From Nitrospirillum amazonense (GTDB lineage: Bacteria; Pseudomonadota; Alphaproteobacteria; Azospirillales; Azospirillaceae), in assembly GCF_007828035.1 (NCBI RefSeq), contig NZ_VITV01000004.1, positions 449,559 to 513,558 of the forward strand: a stretch of 64,000 nt of DNA. The letters are read 5' to 3'. The notes under the pieces were generated by a model that was given only the letters and a program-made list of their open reading frames with translations, did not search any database and had not been told where the DNA came from. The translations under genes were made by a program, and so were the position numbers. Positions 8,532 through 17,350 of the stretch are shown here, one piece after another. Positions within the stretch are counted from its first letter, which is position 1; each line of letters opens with the position of its first letter.

Positions 8532-9833
8532 ATGACCCTGATTCACACCCCCGGCACCGTAACGGCCTCGACCGATACCGGCAATCCCGCGCCGGCCCCC
8601 GATGGGGCCAGTTCCGATGGGGCCGCCGATGGAACCACCGTCGCCGGCTGGTTCGGCGGCGGTCGGCCCGTGGTACTGCAGGTCATCCCCAACCTGGTCA
8701 CGGGCGGGGCGGAGCGGGGCTGCGTCGACATGGCGGCGGCCCTGATGCGCGCCGGCGGCACCGCCCTGGTGGCGTCCGGCGGCGGCCCCATGGCGCGGGA
8801 GCTGGAACGGTACAAGGCGGAACACATCACCCTGCCGCTGGCCTCCAAGAACCCCTTCACCATCTGGCGCAACGCCAGCCGGCTGGAAGCCCTGATCCGC
8901 GAGCGCGGGGTGGACATCATCCACGCCCGGTCCCGCGCCCCGGCGTGGAGCGCGTGGATCGCCGCACGGCGCACCGGCATTCCCTTCGTCACCACCTTCC
9001 ACGCGCCCTACAACTTCAAGGGTGAGATGAAGCGCCGCTACAACGCGGTCATGGGCAGGGGCGACCGGGTCATCGCCGTCTCCCGTTTCGTGGCGGAGCA
9101 TGTGGCCAGCCAGTATGGCGTGGGGCCGGAGCGGCTGCGCACCATCCCGCGCGGCGTCGACACCGTGAACCTGGACCCCGAGCGGGTCAGCCAGGAGCGG
9201 CTGATCAAGCTGGCGCGCGACTGGCGCCTGCCCGAGGACCAGCGCATCGTCCTGCTGCCCGGGCGCCTGACGCGCTGGAAGGGTCAGCTGGACCTGATCG
9301 AGGCCATCGCCCGGCTTAAGCGCGACGACGTGCGCGCCGTGCTGGTGGGGTCCGACCAGGGCCGCACCGAGTACCGGGCGGAACTGGTGGCGCGCATCCG
9401 CGAACTGGGCCTGGAAGGCCAAGTCACCATCGCCGACCACTGCAACGACATGGCCGCGGCCTATCTGCTGTCCGACGTGGTGGTCAGCGCCTCATCCAGG
9501 CCGGAGGCTTTCGGCCGCGTGATCGTGGAAGCCCAGGCCATGGGCAAGCCGGTCATCGTCACCAACCACGGCGCCGTGGCGGAAACGGTGATCGATGGCG
9601 AAACCGGGCTGGTGGTCCCGCCGGGCGACCCCGCCACCATGGCCGCCGCCATCGCCGAGGCCCTGGCCCTGGACAGCCTGCAGCGCCGGGCGCTGGCGGC
9701 CGACGCCCGCCGCTTCGTGCTGCAGAACTACACCCGCGAACGCATGTGCGACGCCACGCTGGCCGTTTATGCCGAGCTCCTGCACCTGCGCGCCACCGTC
9801 GGCATGGCGGCCTATCGCAAGGCGGGTTCGTGA
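8532..9833 (+). CDS. Glycosyltransferase family 4 (LPS/capsule-type)
   Basis: 433 residues. I take the ATG at 8532; the first ~45 residues (Gly/Ala/Asp-rich) are outside the fold, which begins at PVVLQVIPNLVTGGAERG, the N-terminal GT-B motif of GT4 enzymes. The nucleotide-sugar half has VLLPGRLTRWKGQ (about residues 239-251) and the E-x7-E motif in SSRPEAFGRVIVEAQAMGKP. It probably adds a hexose to lipopolysaccharide core or another surface glycan on the cytoplasmic side of the membrane. It overlaps the next gene by 4 bp (GTGA), so the two act together. Donor and acceptor are unknown. A GTG near 8669 is an alternative start that would remove the odd N-terminus. Confidence 0.88.
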   Translation: MTLIHTPGTVTASTDTGNPAPAPDGASSDGAADGTTVAGWFGGGRPVVLQVIPNLVTGGAERGCVDMAAALMRAGGTALVASGGGPMARELERYKAEHITLPLASKNPFTIWRNASRLEALIRERGVDIIHARSRAPAWSAWIAARRTGIPFVTTFHAPYNFKGEMKRRYNAVMGRGDRVIAVSRFVAEHVASQYGVGPERLRTIPRGVDTVNLDPERVSQERLIKLARDWRLPEDQRIVLLPGRLTRWKGQLDLIEAIARLKRDDVRAVLVGSDQGRTEYRAELVARIRELGLEGQVTIADHCNDMAAAYLLSDVVVSASSRPEAFGRVIVEAQAMGKPVIVTNHGAVAETVIDGETGLVVPPGDPATMAAAIAEALALDSLQRRALAADARRFVLQNYTRERMCDATLAVYAELLHLRATVGMAAYRKAGS

Positions 9834-10828
9834 CCGTCGCGGCGGCCCCAGACGCCCAGCGCGTCCTGGTCATCCGCCTGGGCGCGCTGGGTGACCTGGT
9901 GCAATGCTTCGATGCCTTTCAGGCCATCCGCCGCCGTCACCCCCAGGCCCATGTCACCCTGCTGACCGGGCCGGCCTTCGTCGGCTTCGGCCGGGCCATG
10001 CCCTGGTTCGACGACGTCTGGGCCGATCCGCGCGGCCGTAGCCCGCTGGCCTATTGGCGCTTGCGCCGCCAGTTGCGCGCCGGCCGCTTCGACACCATCT
10101 ATGACCTGCAGAACAAGCCGCGCACCGCCCGCTACTACTGGCTGATGGGGCCGGGGCGCCGGCCGCTGTGGTCGGGCGCCGCCCCCGGGGCCGCCTTTCC
10201 GCTGCCCGACCTCAAGGGCCTGCACAACCACGACCGCTACCGCGTCCAGCTGGAGGCCGCCGGCATCCCCGACACCGGCCCCGCCGACCTGGGCTGGCTG
10301 GCTGGTGATGTGGAGGGGCTGGCGCCGGAGGGGCCTTTCGTCCTGCTGGTGCCGGGTTGCTCACCGCACCTGCCGCACAAGCGCTGGCCTGCCGAGCGCT
10401 ATGCCATGCTGGGCCGGCGCCTGGCCGACCGGGGCCTGACCCCGGTGGTGGTGGGCACCGAGGCCGACCGCGACGCGGCACGGGCCATCGTGCGCGACTG
10501 CCCCTGGGCCGTCGATCTGGTGGGCCGCACCAGCCTGGGCCAGCTGGCCAGCCTGGCGCGGCGGGCCGAGGGGGCGGTGGGCAACGATACGGGCCCCATC
10601 TTCCTGACGGCGGCCCTGGGCTGCCCGACGCTGATGATCATGTCGCACCATACCGATCCCGGCCGCTCCGCCCCCTGGGGGCCGGACGCCGCCTGGATCA
10701 AGGTGCTGGACCTGGCCGACCTGGGGGTGGACGCGGTTGAGACCGCGCTGCGCCTGCGGCCCAAGCCCGATGTGGCCCCAGAGGGGGAGCCGGATGGGGA
10801 GAGGGACGGGGCAAACACCCCGGTTTAG
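9830..10828 (+). CDS. Glycosyltransferase family 9 (heptosyltransferase-like)
   Basis: 332 residues from a GTG that overlaps the stop of the GT4 gene. N-terminal RVLVIRLGALGDLVQCFDAFQAIRRRHP is the ADP-heptose:LPS heptosyltransferase (WaaC/F, GT9) signature; PGCSPHLPHKRWPAERYA and GAVGNDTGPIFLTAALGCPTL are the C-terminal nucleotide-sugar motifs. It most likely extends the LPS inner core together with the preceding GT4 enzyme. The last ~20 residues (PEGEPDGERDGANTPV) are a disordered acidic tail. No obvious terminator follows before thrS. Confidence 0.9.
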   Translation: MTVAAAPDAQRVLVIRLGALGDLVQCFDAFQAIRRRHPQAHVTLLTGPAFVGFGRAMPWFDDVWADPRGRSPLAYWRLRRQLRAGRFDTIYDLQNKPRTARYYWLMGPGRRPLWSGAAPGAAFPLPDLKGLHNHDRYRVQLEAAGIPDTGPADLGWLAGDVEGLAPEGPFVLLVPGCSPHLPHKRWPAERYAMLGRRLADRGLTPVVVGTEADRDAARAIVRDCPWAVDLVGRTSLGQLASLARRAEGAVGNDTGPIFLTAALGCPTLMIMSHHTDPGRSAPWGPDAAWIKVLDLADLGVDAVETALRLRPKPDVAPEGEPDGERDGANTPV

Positions 10829-10924
10829 GCCGATTGTTCCACTTGTTGCGCGCGCCTGTGCCCGGGGGGACACAGCCATGCGGCGCTTATGCCCCGCCAG
10901 CCGGCTTACCACCGGGCCCAACGC

Positions 10925-10953
10925 TTGACAGTTCCGCCCCCGCTACCCAAAGT
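10925..10953 (+). promoter_or_regulatory. Candidate sigma-70 promoter for thrS
   Basis: A perfect -35 TTGACA (10925-10930), a 17-bp spacer and a weak -10 CAAAGT (10948-10953), 34 bp before the thrS ATG. The -10 matches the consensus at only three positions, so this is a candidate only. Confidence 0.35.
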
Positions 10954-10987
10954 CGCCTTTCTTCAATTTGGACAAACCCTGAACGCC

Positions 10988-12976
10988 ATGACGACCGCTG
11001 AAAACCTTGACCAGCCCCAGATCGCGATCACGTTGCCCGACGGCAACGTGCGAACTTACGCGGCGGGCGTCACGGGCTTGGAGATCGCGCAGTCGATCTC
11101 CAAGAGCCTGGCCAAGGCGGCGCTGGCCGTTACGGTGGACGGGGAGGAGCGCGACCTGTCGCGCGCCATCGAGCATGACGCCAAGGTCGCCATCCTGACG
11201 CGCGACGCGCCGTACGCGCTGGAGCTGATCCGCCACGACTGCGCCCACATCCTGGCGGAGGCGGTGCAGCAGCTGTACCCCGGCACGCAGGTCACCATCG
11301 GCCCGGCCATCGCCACGGGCTTCTATTACGACTTCGCCCGGGATGAGCCGTTCACGCCCGACGATCTGGTGAAGATCGAGAAGCGCATGCACGAGATCGT
11401 GGATGCGGACAACCCCTTCACGCGTGAGGTTTGGGACCGGGACGAGGCCATCGCCCACTTCAAATCCATCGGCGAGCATTACAAGGCCGAGATCATCGGC
11501 GACATCCCGGCGGGTGAGAAGATCACCATCTACCGCCAGGGTGGCTGGTACGACCTCTGCCGCGGCCCGCATCTGCCGTCCACCTCCAAGATCGGCCACG
11601 CCTTCAAGCTGATGAAGGTGGCGGGCGCCTACTGGCGCGGCGACAGTCGCAACCCCATGCTCCAGCGCATCTACGGCACCGCCTGGCGCACGGAGAAGGA
11701 GCTGGCGGAGCACCTGCACCAGATCGAGGAAGCGGAGAAGCGCGACCATCGCAAGCTGGGCCGCGAGATGGACCTGTTCCATCTGCAGGAAGAGGCGGCG
11801 GGCAGCGTCTTCTGGCACCCCAAGGGCTGGACCCTGTGGCAGGCGCTGGAACGCTACATCCGCGCCAAGCTGAAGGAAGCGGGATACCTGGAGGTGCGCA
11901 CGCCGCAGCTCTACGACAGCAGCCTGTTCAAGGCGTCCGGCCACTGGGACATGTATGGCGACAACATGTTCAAGATCCGGGAGTCGGTGGACGACCAGGG
12001 ACGTGAGAAGTTCCTGGGCCTCAAGCCCATGAACTGCCCGGCCCACGTCCAGATCTTCCGCCAGGGCCTGAAGAGCTACCGCGACCTGCCCATGCGCCTG
12101 GCGGAGTTCGGCGCCTGCCACCGCAACGAGCCCTCGGGCGCGCTGCACGGCATCCTGCGCGTCCGCGCCTTCACCCAGGATGATGCCCACATCTTCTGCA
12201 CCGAGGACCAGGTGCCGTCGGAGGCGGCGGACTACTTCAAGCTGCAGCTGGGCGTGTACAAGGATCTGGGCTTCGACAAGATCGCCGTGAAGCTGGCGCT
12301 GCGCCCCGACGTGCGCGCCGGCAGCGACGAGGTGTGGGACAAGGCCGAGCAGGGGCTGCGCGACGCCCTGACCGCCAACGGCCTGGAGTTCGAGGAACTG
12401 CCCGGCGAGGGCGCCTTCTACGGCCCCAAGGTGGAATTCCACCTGACCGACGCCATCGGCCGCACCTGGCAGTGCGGCACCCTGCAGCTGGACTTCGTGC
12501 TGCCGGAACGCCTGGACGCCAGCTACATCGGCGCCGACGGCGCGCGCCACCGGCCGGTGATGCTGCACCGGGCCATCCTGGGTTCGTTCGAACGCTTCAT
12601 CGGCATGATGATCGAGCATTACGCCGGCAAGTTCCCGCTGTGGTTGTCGCCCGTCCAGGCCACGGTCTGCACCATCACGTCCGAGGCTGACGCCTACGCC
12701 GAGGACGTGGCCAAGGTGATGGCCAAGGCTGGCCTGCGGGTGGAGGTCGACACCCGCAACGAGAAGATCAACTTCAAGGTTCGCGAGCATTCGCTGGCCA
12801 AGGTGCCGGTCCTGGTGGTGGTCGGCGGCCGCGAGGCGGAGAACCGCACCGTGGCCCTGCGCCGCCTGGGCGGCAAGGACCAGGAGCTGCTGTCGCTTGA
12901 CGACGCGGTGGCGGCGCTTAAGCTTGAGGCACAGGCCCCTGTCCCTTCGGAGGGAGTGACGGAGGCCGCGTTCTGA
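10988..12976 (+). CDS. thrS: Threonyl-tRNA synthetase
   Basis: 662 residues from the ATG at 10988 (upstream in-frame codons exist but do not look like protein). An N-terminal TGS domain (about residues 10-70: [19 protein letters not shown]) is followed by the editing domain with [17 protein letters not shown], the class II catalytic core with [13 protein letters not shown] carrying the zinc Cys, [34 protein letters not shown], and the anticodon-binding domain from about residue 550. Length and order are normal for bacterial ThrRS. infC follows 173 bp downstream, the usual thrS-infC arrangement. No ribosome site is evident before the ATG. Confidence 0.97.
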   Translation: MTTAENLDQPQIAITLPDGNVRTYAAGVTGLEIAQSISKSLAKAALAVTVDGEERDLSRAIEHDAKVAILTRDAPYALELIRHDCAHILAEAVQQLYPGTQVTIGPAIATGFYYDFARDEPFTPDDLVKIEKRMHEIVDADNPFTREVWDRDEAIAHFKSIGEHYKAEIIGDIPAGEKITIYRQGGWYDLCRGPHLPSTSKIGHAFKLMKVAGAYWRGDSRNPMLQRIYGTAWRTEKELAEHLHQIEEAEKRDHRKLGREMDLFHLQEEAAGSVFWHPKGWTLWQALERYIRAKLKEAGYLEVRTPQLYDSSLFKASGHWDMYGDNMFKIRESVDDQGREKFLGLKPMNCPAHVQIFRQGLKSYRDLPMRLAEFGACHRNEPSGALHGILRVRAFTQDDAHIFCTEDQVPSEAADYFKLQLGVYKDLGFDKIAVKLALRPDVRAGSDEVWDKAEQGLRDALTANGLEFEELPGEGAFYGPKVEFHLTDAIGRTWQCGTLQLDFVLPERLDASYIGADGARHRPVMLHRAILGSFERFIGMMIEHYAGKFPLWLSPVQATVCTITSEADAYAEDVAKVMAKAGLRVEVDTRNEKINFKVREHSLAKVPVLVVVGGREAENRTVALRRLGGKDQELLSLDDAVAALKLEAQAPVPSEGVTEAAF

Positions 12977-13135
12977 GGATAATTATGGTCTGACCAGCGC
13001 CCAACGGGGCTGTGGAGAGAAATCCGCAGTTGCGCGGCGCTGGCTTTTCTTACAAGTACACATCCACGTCTTTTTATCCGGTGATGCCGCCCGCCCCGTC
13101 CCGGGGCACCCACCCACCTCGCGGCCACCGAAACC

Positions 13136-13152
13136 AGGGAGAAGGTTCCATA
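13136..13152 (+). promoter_or_regulatory. infC: infC ribosome site and ATA initiation codon
   Basis: A purine-rich Shine-Dalgarno block AGGGAGAAGG at 13136-13145, four bases, then ATA at 13150-13152. Rare initiators (AUU/AUC/AUA) are known to let IF3 discriminate against its own mRNA. The strong ribosome site in front of a poor start codon fits that design. Confidence 0.65.
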
Positions 13153-13686
13153 GCCAGGCCCAGCCAAGAGTCGGCCCCCACCCGTGAGGGGCCGCGCGTT
13201 AACCGGGAGATCAACGCTCGTTCCGTCCGCCTCATCGACGCCGCTGGCGAGATGGTTGGCGTCGTTAGTCTGCGCGATGCACTGATCGCCGCCGAAGAGG
13301 CCGGCCTCGACTTGGTCGAGGTCTCGCCCAACGCCGAGCCCCCCGTCTGCAAGATCCTCGACTACGGCAAGTTCAAGTACGAGGCGCAGAAGAAGGCCGC
13401 GGAAGCGCGCAAGAAGCAGAAGATCATCGAAGTCAAAGAGATCAAGCTGCGTCCCAACATCGACGACAACGACTACGACGTGAAGATGCGCAGCGCGCGC
13501 CGCTTCCTGGAGGAAGGCGACAAGGTGAAGGTCACCATGCGCTTCCGTGGTCGTGAGATGGCCCACCAGGATCTGGGCATGAACGTGCTGGTCCGCGTGA
13601 AGGACTTCCTGGAAGACCTGGCCAAGGTCGAGCAGATGCCGAAGCTGGAAGGCAAGCAGATGATCATGATCCTGGCGCCCCGCTGA
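13150..13686 (+). CDS. infC: Translation initiation factor IF-3, probable AUA start
   Basis: 178 residues. Homology begins at [23 protein letters not shown], right after an ATA codon at 13150 that has a strong ribosome site (AGGGAGAAGG, 4 nt away). No ATG, GTG or TTG lies at the expected place, and the upstream in-frame GTG at 13012 would add 46 residues of non-protein-like sequence. E. coli infC starts at AUU and is repressed by its own product through that rare start; an AUA start would serve the same autoregulation. N-domain about 15-80, lysine-rich linker ([15 protein letters not shown]), C-domain with [13 protein letters not shown] and [10 protein letters not shown]. Confidence 0.93.
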   Translation: MARPSQESAPTREGPRVNREINARSVRLIDAAGEMVGVVSLRDALIAAEEAGLDLVEVSPNAEPPVCKILDYGKFKYEAQKKAAEARKKQKIIEVKEIKLRPNIDDNDYDVKMRSARRFLEEGDKVKVTMRFRGREMAHQDLGMNVLVRVKDFLEDLAKVEQMPKLEGKQMIMILAPR

Positions 13687-13734
13687 GCGCTAAGATCGAT
13701 CTTCTGATTGCGGCGACCGCAACGGACACCATAG

Positions 13735-13773
13735 GCCCTCGGAACCACCGGTTCCGGGGGCTTTGTTGTTTTT
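13735..13773 (+). terminator. Rho-independent terminator after infC
   Basis: Stem GCCCTCGGAACC (13735-13746) pairs with 13750-13761 across a 3-nt loop with one T-G wobble, followed by a T-rich tail (TTTGTTGTTTTTG). It separates the thrS-infC unit from mtnA. Confidence 0.85.
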
Positions 13774-13863
13774 GCATGTCCTCAGGCGCCCAGCCTACGG
13801 CACGGGCCAAAGCCCCATGCGACTGGTATAAGGGGCGAAACGGGATGAGAGAGGGGGAGCCTC

Positions 13864-14988
13864 ATGAAGGTGGCGGGCGAGGTGATGCGGACCATCTGGG
13901 TGGAGCCGGACGGACGCACCGTCGGCATCATCGACCAGACGCGGCTGCCCTTCCGGTTCGAGACCGTGGCGCTGTCCGACGCGGCGGCCATGGCCACGGC
14001 CATCACCACCATGCAGGTGCGGGGCGCCCCCTTGATCGGGGCCGCCGCCGCCTACGGCATGGCGCTGGCGATGAGGGTGGGTCTGGAGGATGGCGATGTG
14101 GAACGGGTGCATGCCCTCCTCATGGCCACGCGGCCCACGGCCGTCAACCTGCGCTGGGCCCTGGACCGCATGCGCGAGGTGCTGCTGCTGACCCCGCCGG
14201 GTGACAGGCTGGATCGCGCCTATGCCGAGGCCGCCGCCATCGCGGACGAGGATGTGGAGATCTGCCGCGCCATCGGCCGCCACGGCCTGCACCTGATCCG
14301 CGCCGCCCACCAGCGCAATCCGGACCGGCCGGTGCGCATCCTGACCCACTGCAACGCCGGTTGGCTGGCCACGGTGGACTGGGGTACCGCCACCGCCCCC
14401 ATCTACCTGGCGCATGAGGCCGGCATCCCCCTGCACGTCTGGGTGGATGAGACGCGGCCGCGCAACCAGGGCGCCTTCCTCACCGCCTGGGAACTGGGGC
14501 AGCACGGGGTGCCCCACGCCGTCATTCCCGACAACACCGGCGGGCATCTGATGCAGCATGGTCTGGTGGACCTGGTCATCGTCGGCACCGACCGCACCAC
14601 CGCCAAGGGCGACGTGGCCAACAAGATCGGCACCTATCTGAAGGCCCTGGCGGCCAAGGACAACGACGTGCCCTTTTACGTGGCCCTGCCGTCCAGCACC
14701 ATAGACTGGACGCTGGAGGATGGCGTCGCCGGCATCCCCATCGAGGAACGCTCAGGGTACGAGGTGGCGTGCATCACCGGGCTGGCCAGCCATGGCGACC
14801 TGGAAACCGTGCGCCTGGTGCCGGAAGGCAGCCCGGTGGTGAACTACGCTTTCGACGTCACCCCCGCCCGCCTCATCACCGGCCTCATCACCGAACGCGG
14901 CGTGTGCAGTCCGCAAGACCTTGCCCAGCTCTTCCCCGACCACCAGCCGCCGGAACGGATGGCCCAGGTGGCGGTGAATGATGAGTAG
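13864..14988 (+). CDS. mtnA: Methylthioribose-1-phosphate isomerase
   Basis: 374 residues; ATG with GAGAGGGGGAG ribosome site just upstream. It converts 5-methylthioribose-1-phosphate to methylthioribulose-1-phosphate. Family landmarks: [18 protein letters not shown] (about residues 49-66), [18 protein letters not shown] with catalytic C163, and [18 protein letters not shown] with catalytic D243. It faces mtnK (minus strand) across a 217-bp gap holding repeat copy B. With the kinase and the class II aldolase it forms a compact methylthioadenosine-recycling set. Confidence 0.95.
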   Translation: MKVAGEVMRTIWVEPDGRTVGIIDQTRLPFRFETVALSDAAAMATAITTMQVRGAPLIGAAAAYGMALAMRVGLEDGDVERVHALLMATRPTAVNLRWALDRMREVLLLTPPGDRLDRAYAEAAAIADEDVEICRAIGRHGLHLIRAAHQRNPDRPVRILTHCNAGWLATVDWGTATAPIYLAHEAGIPLHVWVDETRPRNQGAFLTAWELGQHGVPHAVIPDNTGGHLMQHGLVDLVIVGTDRTTAKGDVANKIGTYLKALAAKDNDVPFYVALPSSTIDWTLEDGVAGIPIEERSGYEVACITGLASHGDLETVRLVPEGSPVVNYAFDVTPARLITGLITERGVCSPQDLAQLFPDHQPPERMAQVAVNDE

Positions 14989-15014
14989 GGGCGCTTGCGG
15001 CCCCGGCGGCAGGC

Positions 15015-15099
15015 ATGCCCGCCGCCGGGGGACATCTGATACGCGCGGCATTTGAACGTGACCGTTCAAATGCTCCCTCAGGCGCCGGGCGGCGGGCAT
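15015..15099. repeat. Nested inverted repeat at the edge of repeat copy B
   Basis: An outer inverted repeat (15015-15029 with 15085-15099, 14 of 15 bases pairing) encloses a perfect 11-bp hairpin, GCATTTGAACG at 15048-15058 with 15063-15073, loop TGAC. The outer right arm lies inside dispersed repeat copy B. Together they could form a cruciform or a long RNA stem in the mtnA/mtnK convergent gap. Confidence 0.7.
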
Positions 15100-15198
15100 C
15101 CATCCGCCTAGGCTTGTCCTCGCTACGCCCTGCGGTGCTCGCTCCGGCGGCCCCGGTCGGGGCCTACAGCGGCACGAGTCACCATCTCGTGCCGCTGG
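15079..15198 (+). repeat. Dispersed intergenic palindromic repeat, copy B
   Basis: About 120 bp in the convergent mtnA/mtnK gap, same orientation as copy A. It shares CAGGCGCCGGGCGG, GCATCC, TCCTC, GCTCGCTCCGGCGGCCCC and the two 3' hairpins: GGCCCC-GGT-GGGGCC-like, then AGCGGCACGAG pairing with CTCGTGCCGCT (11 bp, 15169-15196). The last hairpin has a different sequence from copies A and C but the same place and pairing. Confidence 0.75.
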
Positions 15199-15205
15199 TA
15201 TGATA

Positions 15206-16543
15206 TTACAGCGCGTCCAACCCCAGTCCGCGCTTGTCGATCGGGCCCACCGCCGTGACGGTCCGGCGCACGTGGCGGGCGGCTTCGGTCACGGACTTGA
15301 TGGTGGGATAGCGGCCGGTTTCCACCATCAGCGACCGGGCCAAGGCCAGGCAGCGGGTCTCGCACAGGGCGCGCATGTCGGGGTCGGCGATCTTCTCCAG
15401 GTCGATGTTGTGGGCCAGGCCCAGGATGCGGCGGGTGATCTTGGCGCCGGCATAGCCCAGGGCGTCGGTGAACAGCCGATCCAGATAGGCGCGGCGTTCC
15501 GTCTCCAGGCAGGCGGTGCCCTCGGGGCCGGCGAACAGCGCGGCGGGGTAGGCGTCGCCCTCGCCGCTGGTGCGCCACAGGTGCAGGAACTTGGCGCGGA
15601 ACAGGGTCCACAACTCCTCCACCGTTTGCAGCACCCAGTCCTGGTAGGCGTCGCGGGGGTGCTCCTCCGTGGCATGCCCATCCTGGGACAGGTAGTTCAG
15701 CAGCAGGTTGCCGATGATGGCGCCGACGTCGAAGCCCATGGGGCCGAAGAAGGCGAACTCCGGATCAATGACCCGCGTATCCGTCTCCGTCACCATGATG
15801 GATCCGGTGTGCAGGTCGCCGTGGATCAGCGCCTCGGGGCTGGCCATGAACTTCAGCTTCAGCCGGCTGGCCGCCAGCTTCCATGCCGTATCCGCCTGCA
15901 CCGCCTTGGCCGTCGCGTCCAGCTGCGGGCTGGTCCAGCGGTTGTGCGGATGGGTCATGTAGGGCTGGGTGAAGATCACATCCTCCGTCAGGCGGCAGAG
16001 GGCGTCGTTGGCGGTGAAGGCCGCCACCAGAGGCCGCTTCTTGGAGGCCGGCAAGGCCAGGTCGCTGGTGGCGTAGAGCGTGCCCGCCAGATAGTCGCTG
16101 ACATGCTCCGCCAGGCGGGGATAGCGGATACCCTGCACCAGGCCACGCCGCAGGATGATGTGGGGGGACAGCCGCTCCATCACGATGGCGTACAGCGTGG
16201 GGTCGTAGTGCAGCAGGGCGGGCGCCCGGCCGGCGGCGCCGGCGGCATGCAGGGCCATGGCGCGCTGCTCGAACCAGGCGCGGTTGAGATCCAGGGGCCA
16301 GCCTTCGCCGACCAGGCGCAGATAGGGCAGGGACTGCTTGACGCACAGGCCGGCGGGTTTGCCGTCGTGGCCCGGCCCTTCCACCAGGAAGACCAGGTTC
16401 AGGTTGCCGTCGCCCACCTCGGTCACCCGCCAGTCGGCGGGGGAACCGCCCAGGCGCGTGGCCAGGGCCGGCACGGCGGCCAGGAAATCGGGCAGGGTCG
16501 CATCGCTCAGCGGGGCATAGCCCGGCGGCGTCTCCAGGGTCAT
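15206..16543 (-). CDS. mtnK: 5-methylthioribose kinase
   Basis: 445 residues. It phosphorylates methylthioribose at C1 using ATP, feeding MtnA. The fold is that of the aminoglycoside-phosphotransferase-like kinases: N-lobe VTEVGDGNLNLVFLVEG (about residues 40-56), catalytic loop EALIHGDLHTGSIMV (about 230-244) and metal-binding VIDPEFAFFGPMGFDVGAIIGN (about 250-271). It is transcribed after the SH3b protein and the class II aldolase on the same strand, and converges on mtnA. Confidence 0.93.
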   Translation of the reverse strand: MTLETPPGYAPLSDATLPDFLAAVPALATRLGGSPADWRVTEVGDGNLNLVFLVEGPGHDGKPAGLCVKQSLPYLRLVGEGWPLDLNRAWFEQRAMALHAAGAAGRAPALLHYDPTLYAIVMERLSPHIILRRGLVQGIRYPRLAEHVSDYLAGTLYATSDLALPASKKRPLVAAFTANDALCRLTEDVIFTQPYMTHPHNRWTSPQLDATAKAVQADTAWKLAASRLKLKFMASPEALIHGDLHTGSIMVTETDTRVIDPEFAFFGPMGFDVGAIIGNLLLNYLSQDGHATEEHPRDAYQDWVLQTVEELWTLFRAKFLHLWRTSGEGDAYPAALFAGPEGTACLETERRAYLDRLFTDALGYAGAKITRRILGLAHNIDLEKIADPDMRALCETRCLALARSLMVETGRYPTIKSVTEAARHVRRTVTAVGPIDKRGLGLDAL

Positions 16544-16636
16544 GAGTGGCGCACTCCCAGTCGTTTCACCGCCGCCTCATCGGGCGGCGCTGGGAGGTAG
16601 TGTGAGCCCGAACGGAAGCATCCGTCCAGGCGCGCA

Positions 16637-17350
16637 TCAGGGGAGCTTTTCGGGAAACTCCAGCGCCTGCGGCGTGCCGGGCGGCAGGTCCTTGGGCTGG
16701 CGGCCATAGGTCGCGAAGCGGCGCAGCACCTCGGCCATCTCTTCGTCGTCCAGGATGACCGGCGTGCCCATCATGCGCGCGTGCCAATACTGGCGGGCCA
16801 GGCTTTCCACCTCTACCGCCAGGTCCAGGGCGCGGCGCAGGTCGGCGCCGAAGGCGATCATGCCGTGGTTGGCCAGCAGGCAGGCGCGGCGGGATCCCAG
16901 TGCCGCCATCATGGCATCCGACAGGGCCGCCGTGCCGAAGGTGGCGTAGTCCGCCACCTCGATGCGGGTGCCGCCGGCCACGGCCACCATGTAGTGGAAG
17001 GCCGGGATGGGCTCACGCAGGCAGGCCAGGGCCGTGCAAAAGGTGGAATGGGTGTGCACCACCGCACCGGCCTGGGGCCGTTCCTGATAGATGGCCAGAT
17101 GCATGCGCCATTCGCTAGACGGTACCATGGTACCGCGATAACGGCCCTGGAGGTCCATGAAGACAATAGCGTCCGGCGTCAGGGCCTCATAAGGCACGCC
17201 CGAGGGCGTCACCAGGAAGCCGCCGTCGCAGCGGGCGCTGACGTTGCCGCTCTTGCCCTGATTGATGCCCAGCGTGTTCATGGCCTGGGCGGTGGCGATC
17301 ACCGCCTGGCGCAGCGCCTGGTCATCCTCCGGCGGCAAGGTCGTGCCCAT
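16637..17350 (-). CDS. Class II aldolase, probable DHAP-shunt (Ald2-type) enzyme
   Basis: 237 residues from the ATG at 17350. Class II aldolase/adducin fold with metal and catalytic residues E80 (SSEWRMH), H99 and H101 (VVHTHSTF) and H162 (ANHGMIAFG). Next to mtnK and mtnA the likely reaction is cleavage of methylthioribulose-1-phosphate or 5-deoxyribulose-1-phosphate to DHAP plus an aldehyde, as described for the mtnK-mtnA-ald2 DHAP shunt. The alternative is the dehydratase MtnB of the universal methionine salvage pathway, but no mtnC or mtnD is present in the window. The start codon overlaps the stop of the SH3b gene by one base. A hairpin-forming 93-bp gap separates it from mtnK. Confidence 0.82.
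   Translation of the reverse strand: MGTTLPPEDDQALRQAVIATAQAMNTLGINQGKSGNVSARCDGGFLVTPSGVPYEALTPDAIVFMDLQGRYRGTMVPSSEWRMHLAIYQERPQAGAVVHTHSTFCTALACLREPIPAFHYMVAVAGGTRIEVADYATFGTAALSDAMMAALGSRRACLLANHGMIAFGADLRRALDLAVEVESLARQYWHARMMGTPVILDDEEMAEVLRRFATYGRQPKDLPPGTPQALEFPEKLP

Noticed and set aside
16544-16636. Hairpin between the class II aldolase and mtnK as a copy of the dispersed repeat
   Set aside because: It is a simple CGCCGCC/GGCGGCG hairpin with a partial outer stem and lacks the repeat core blocks.
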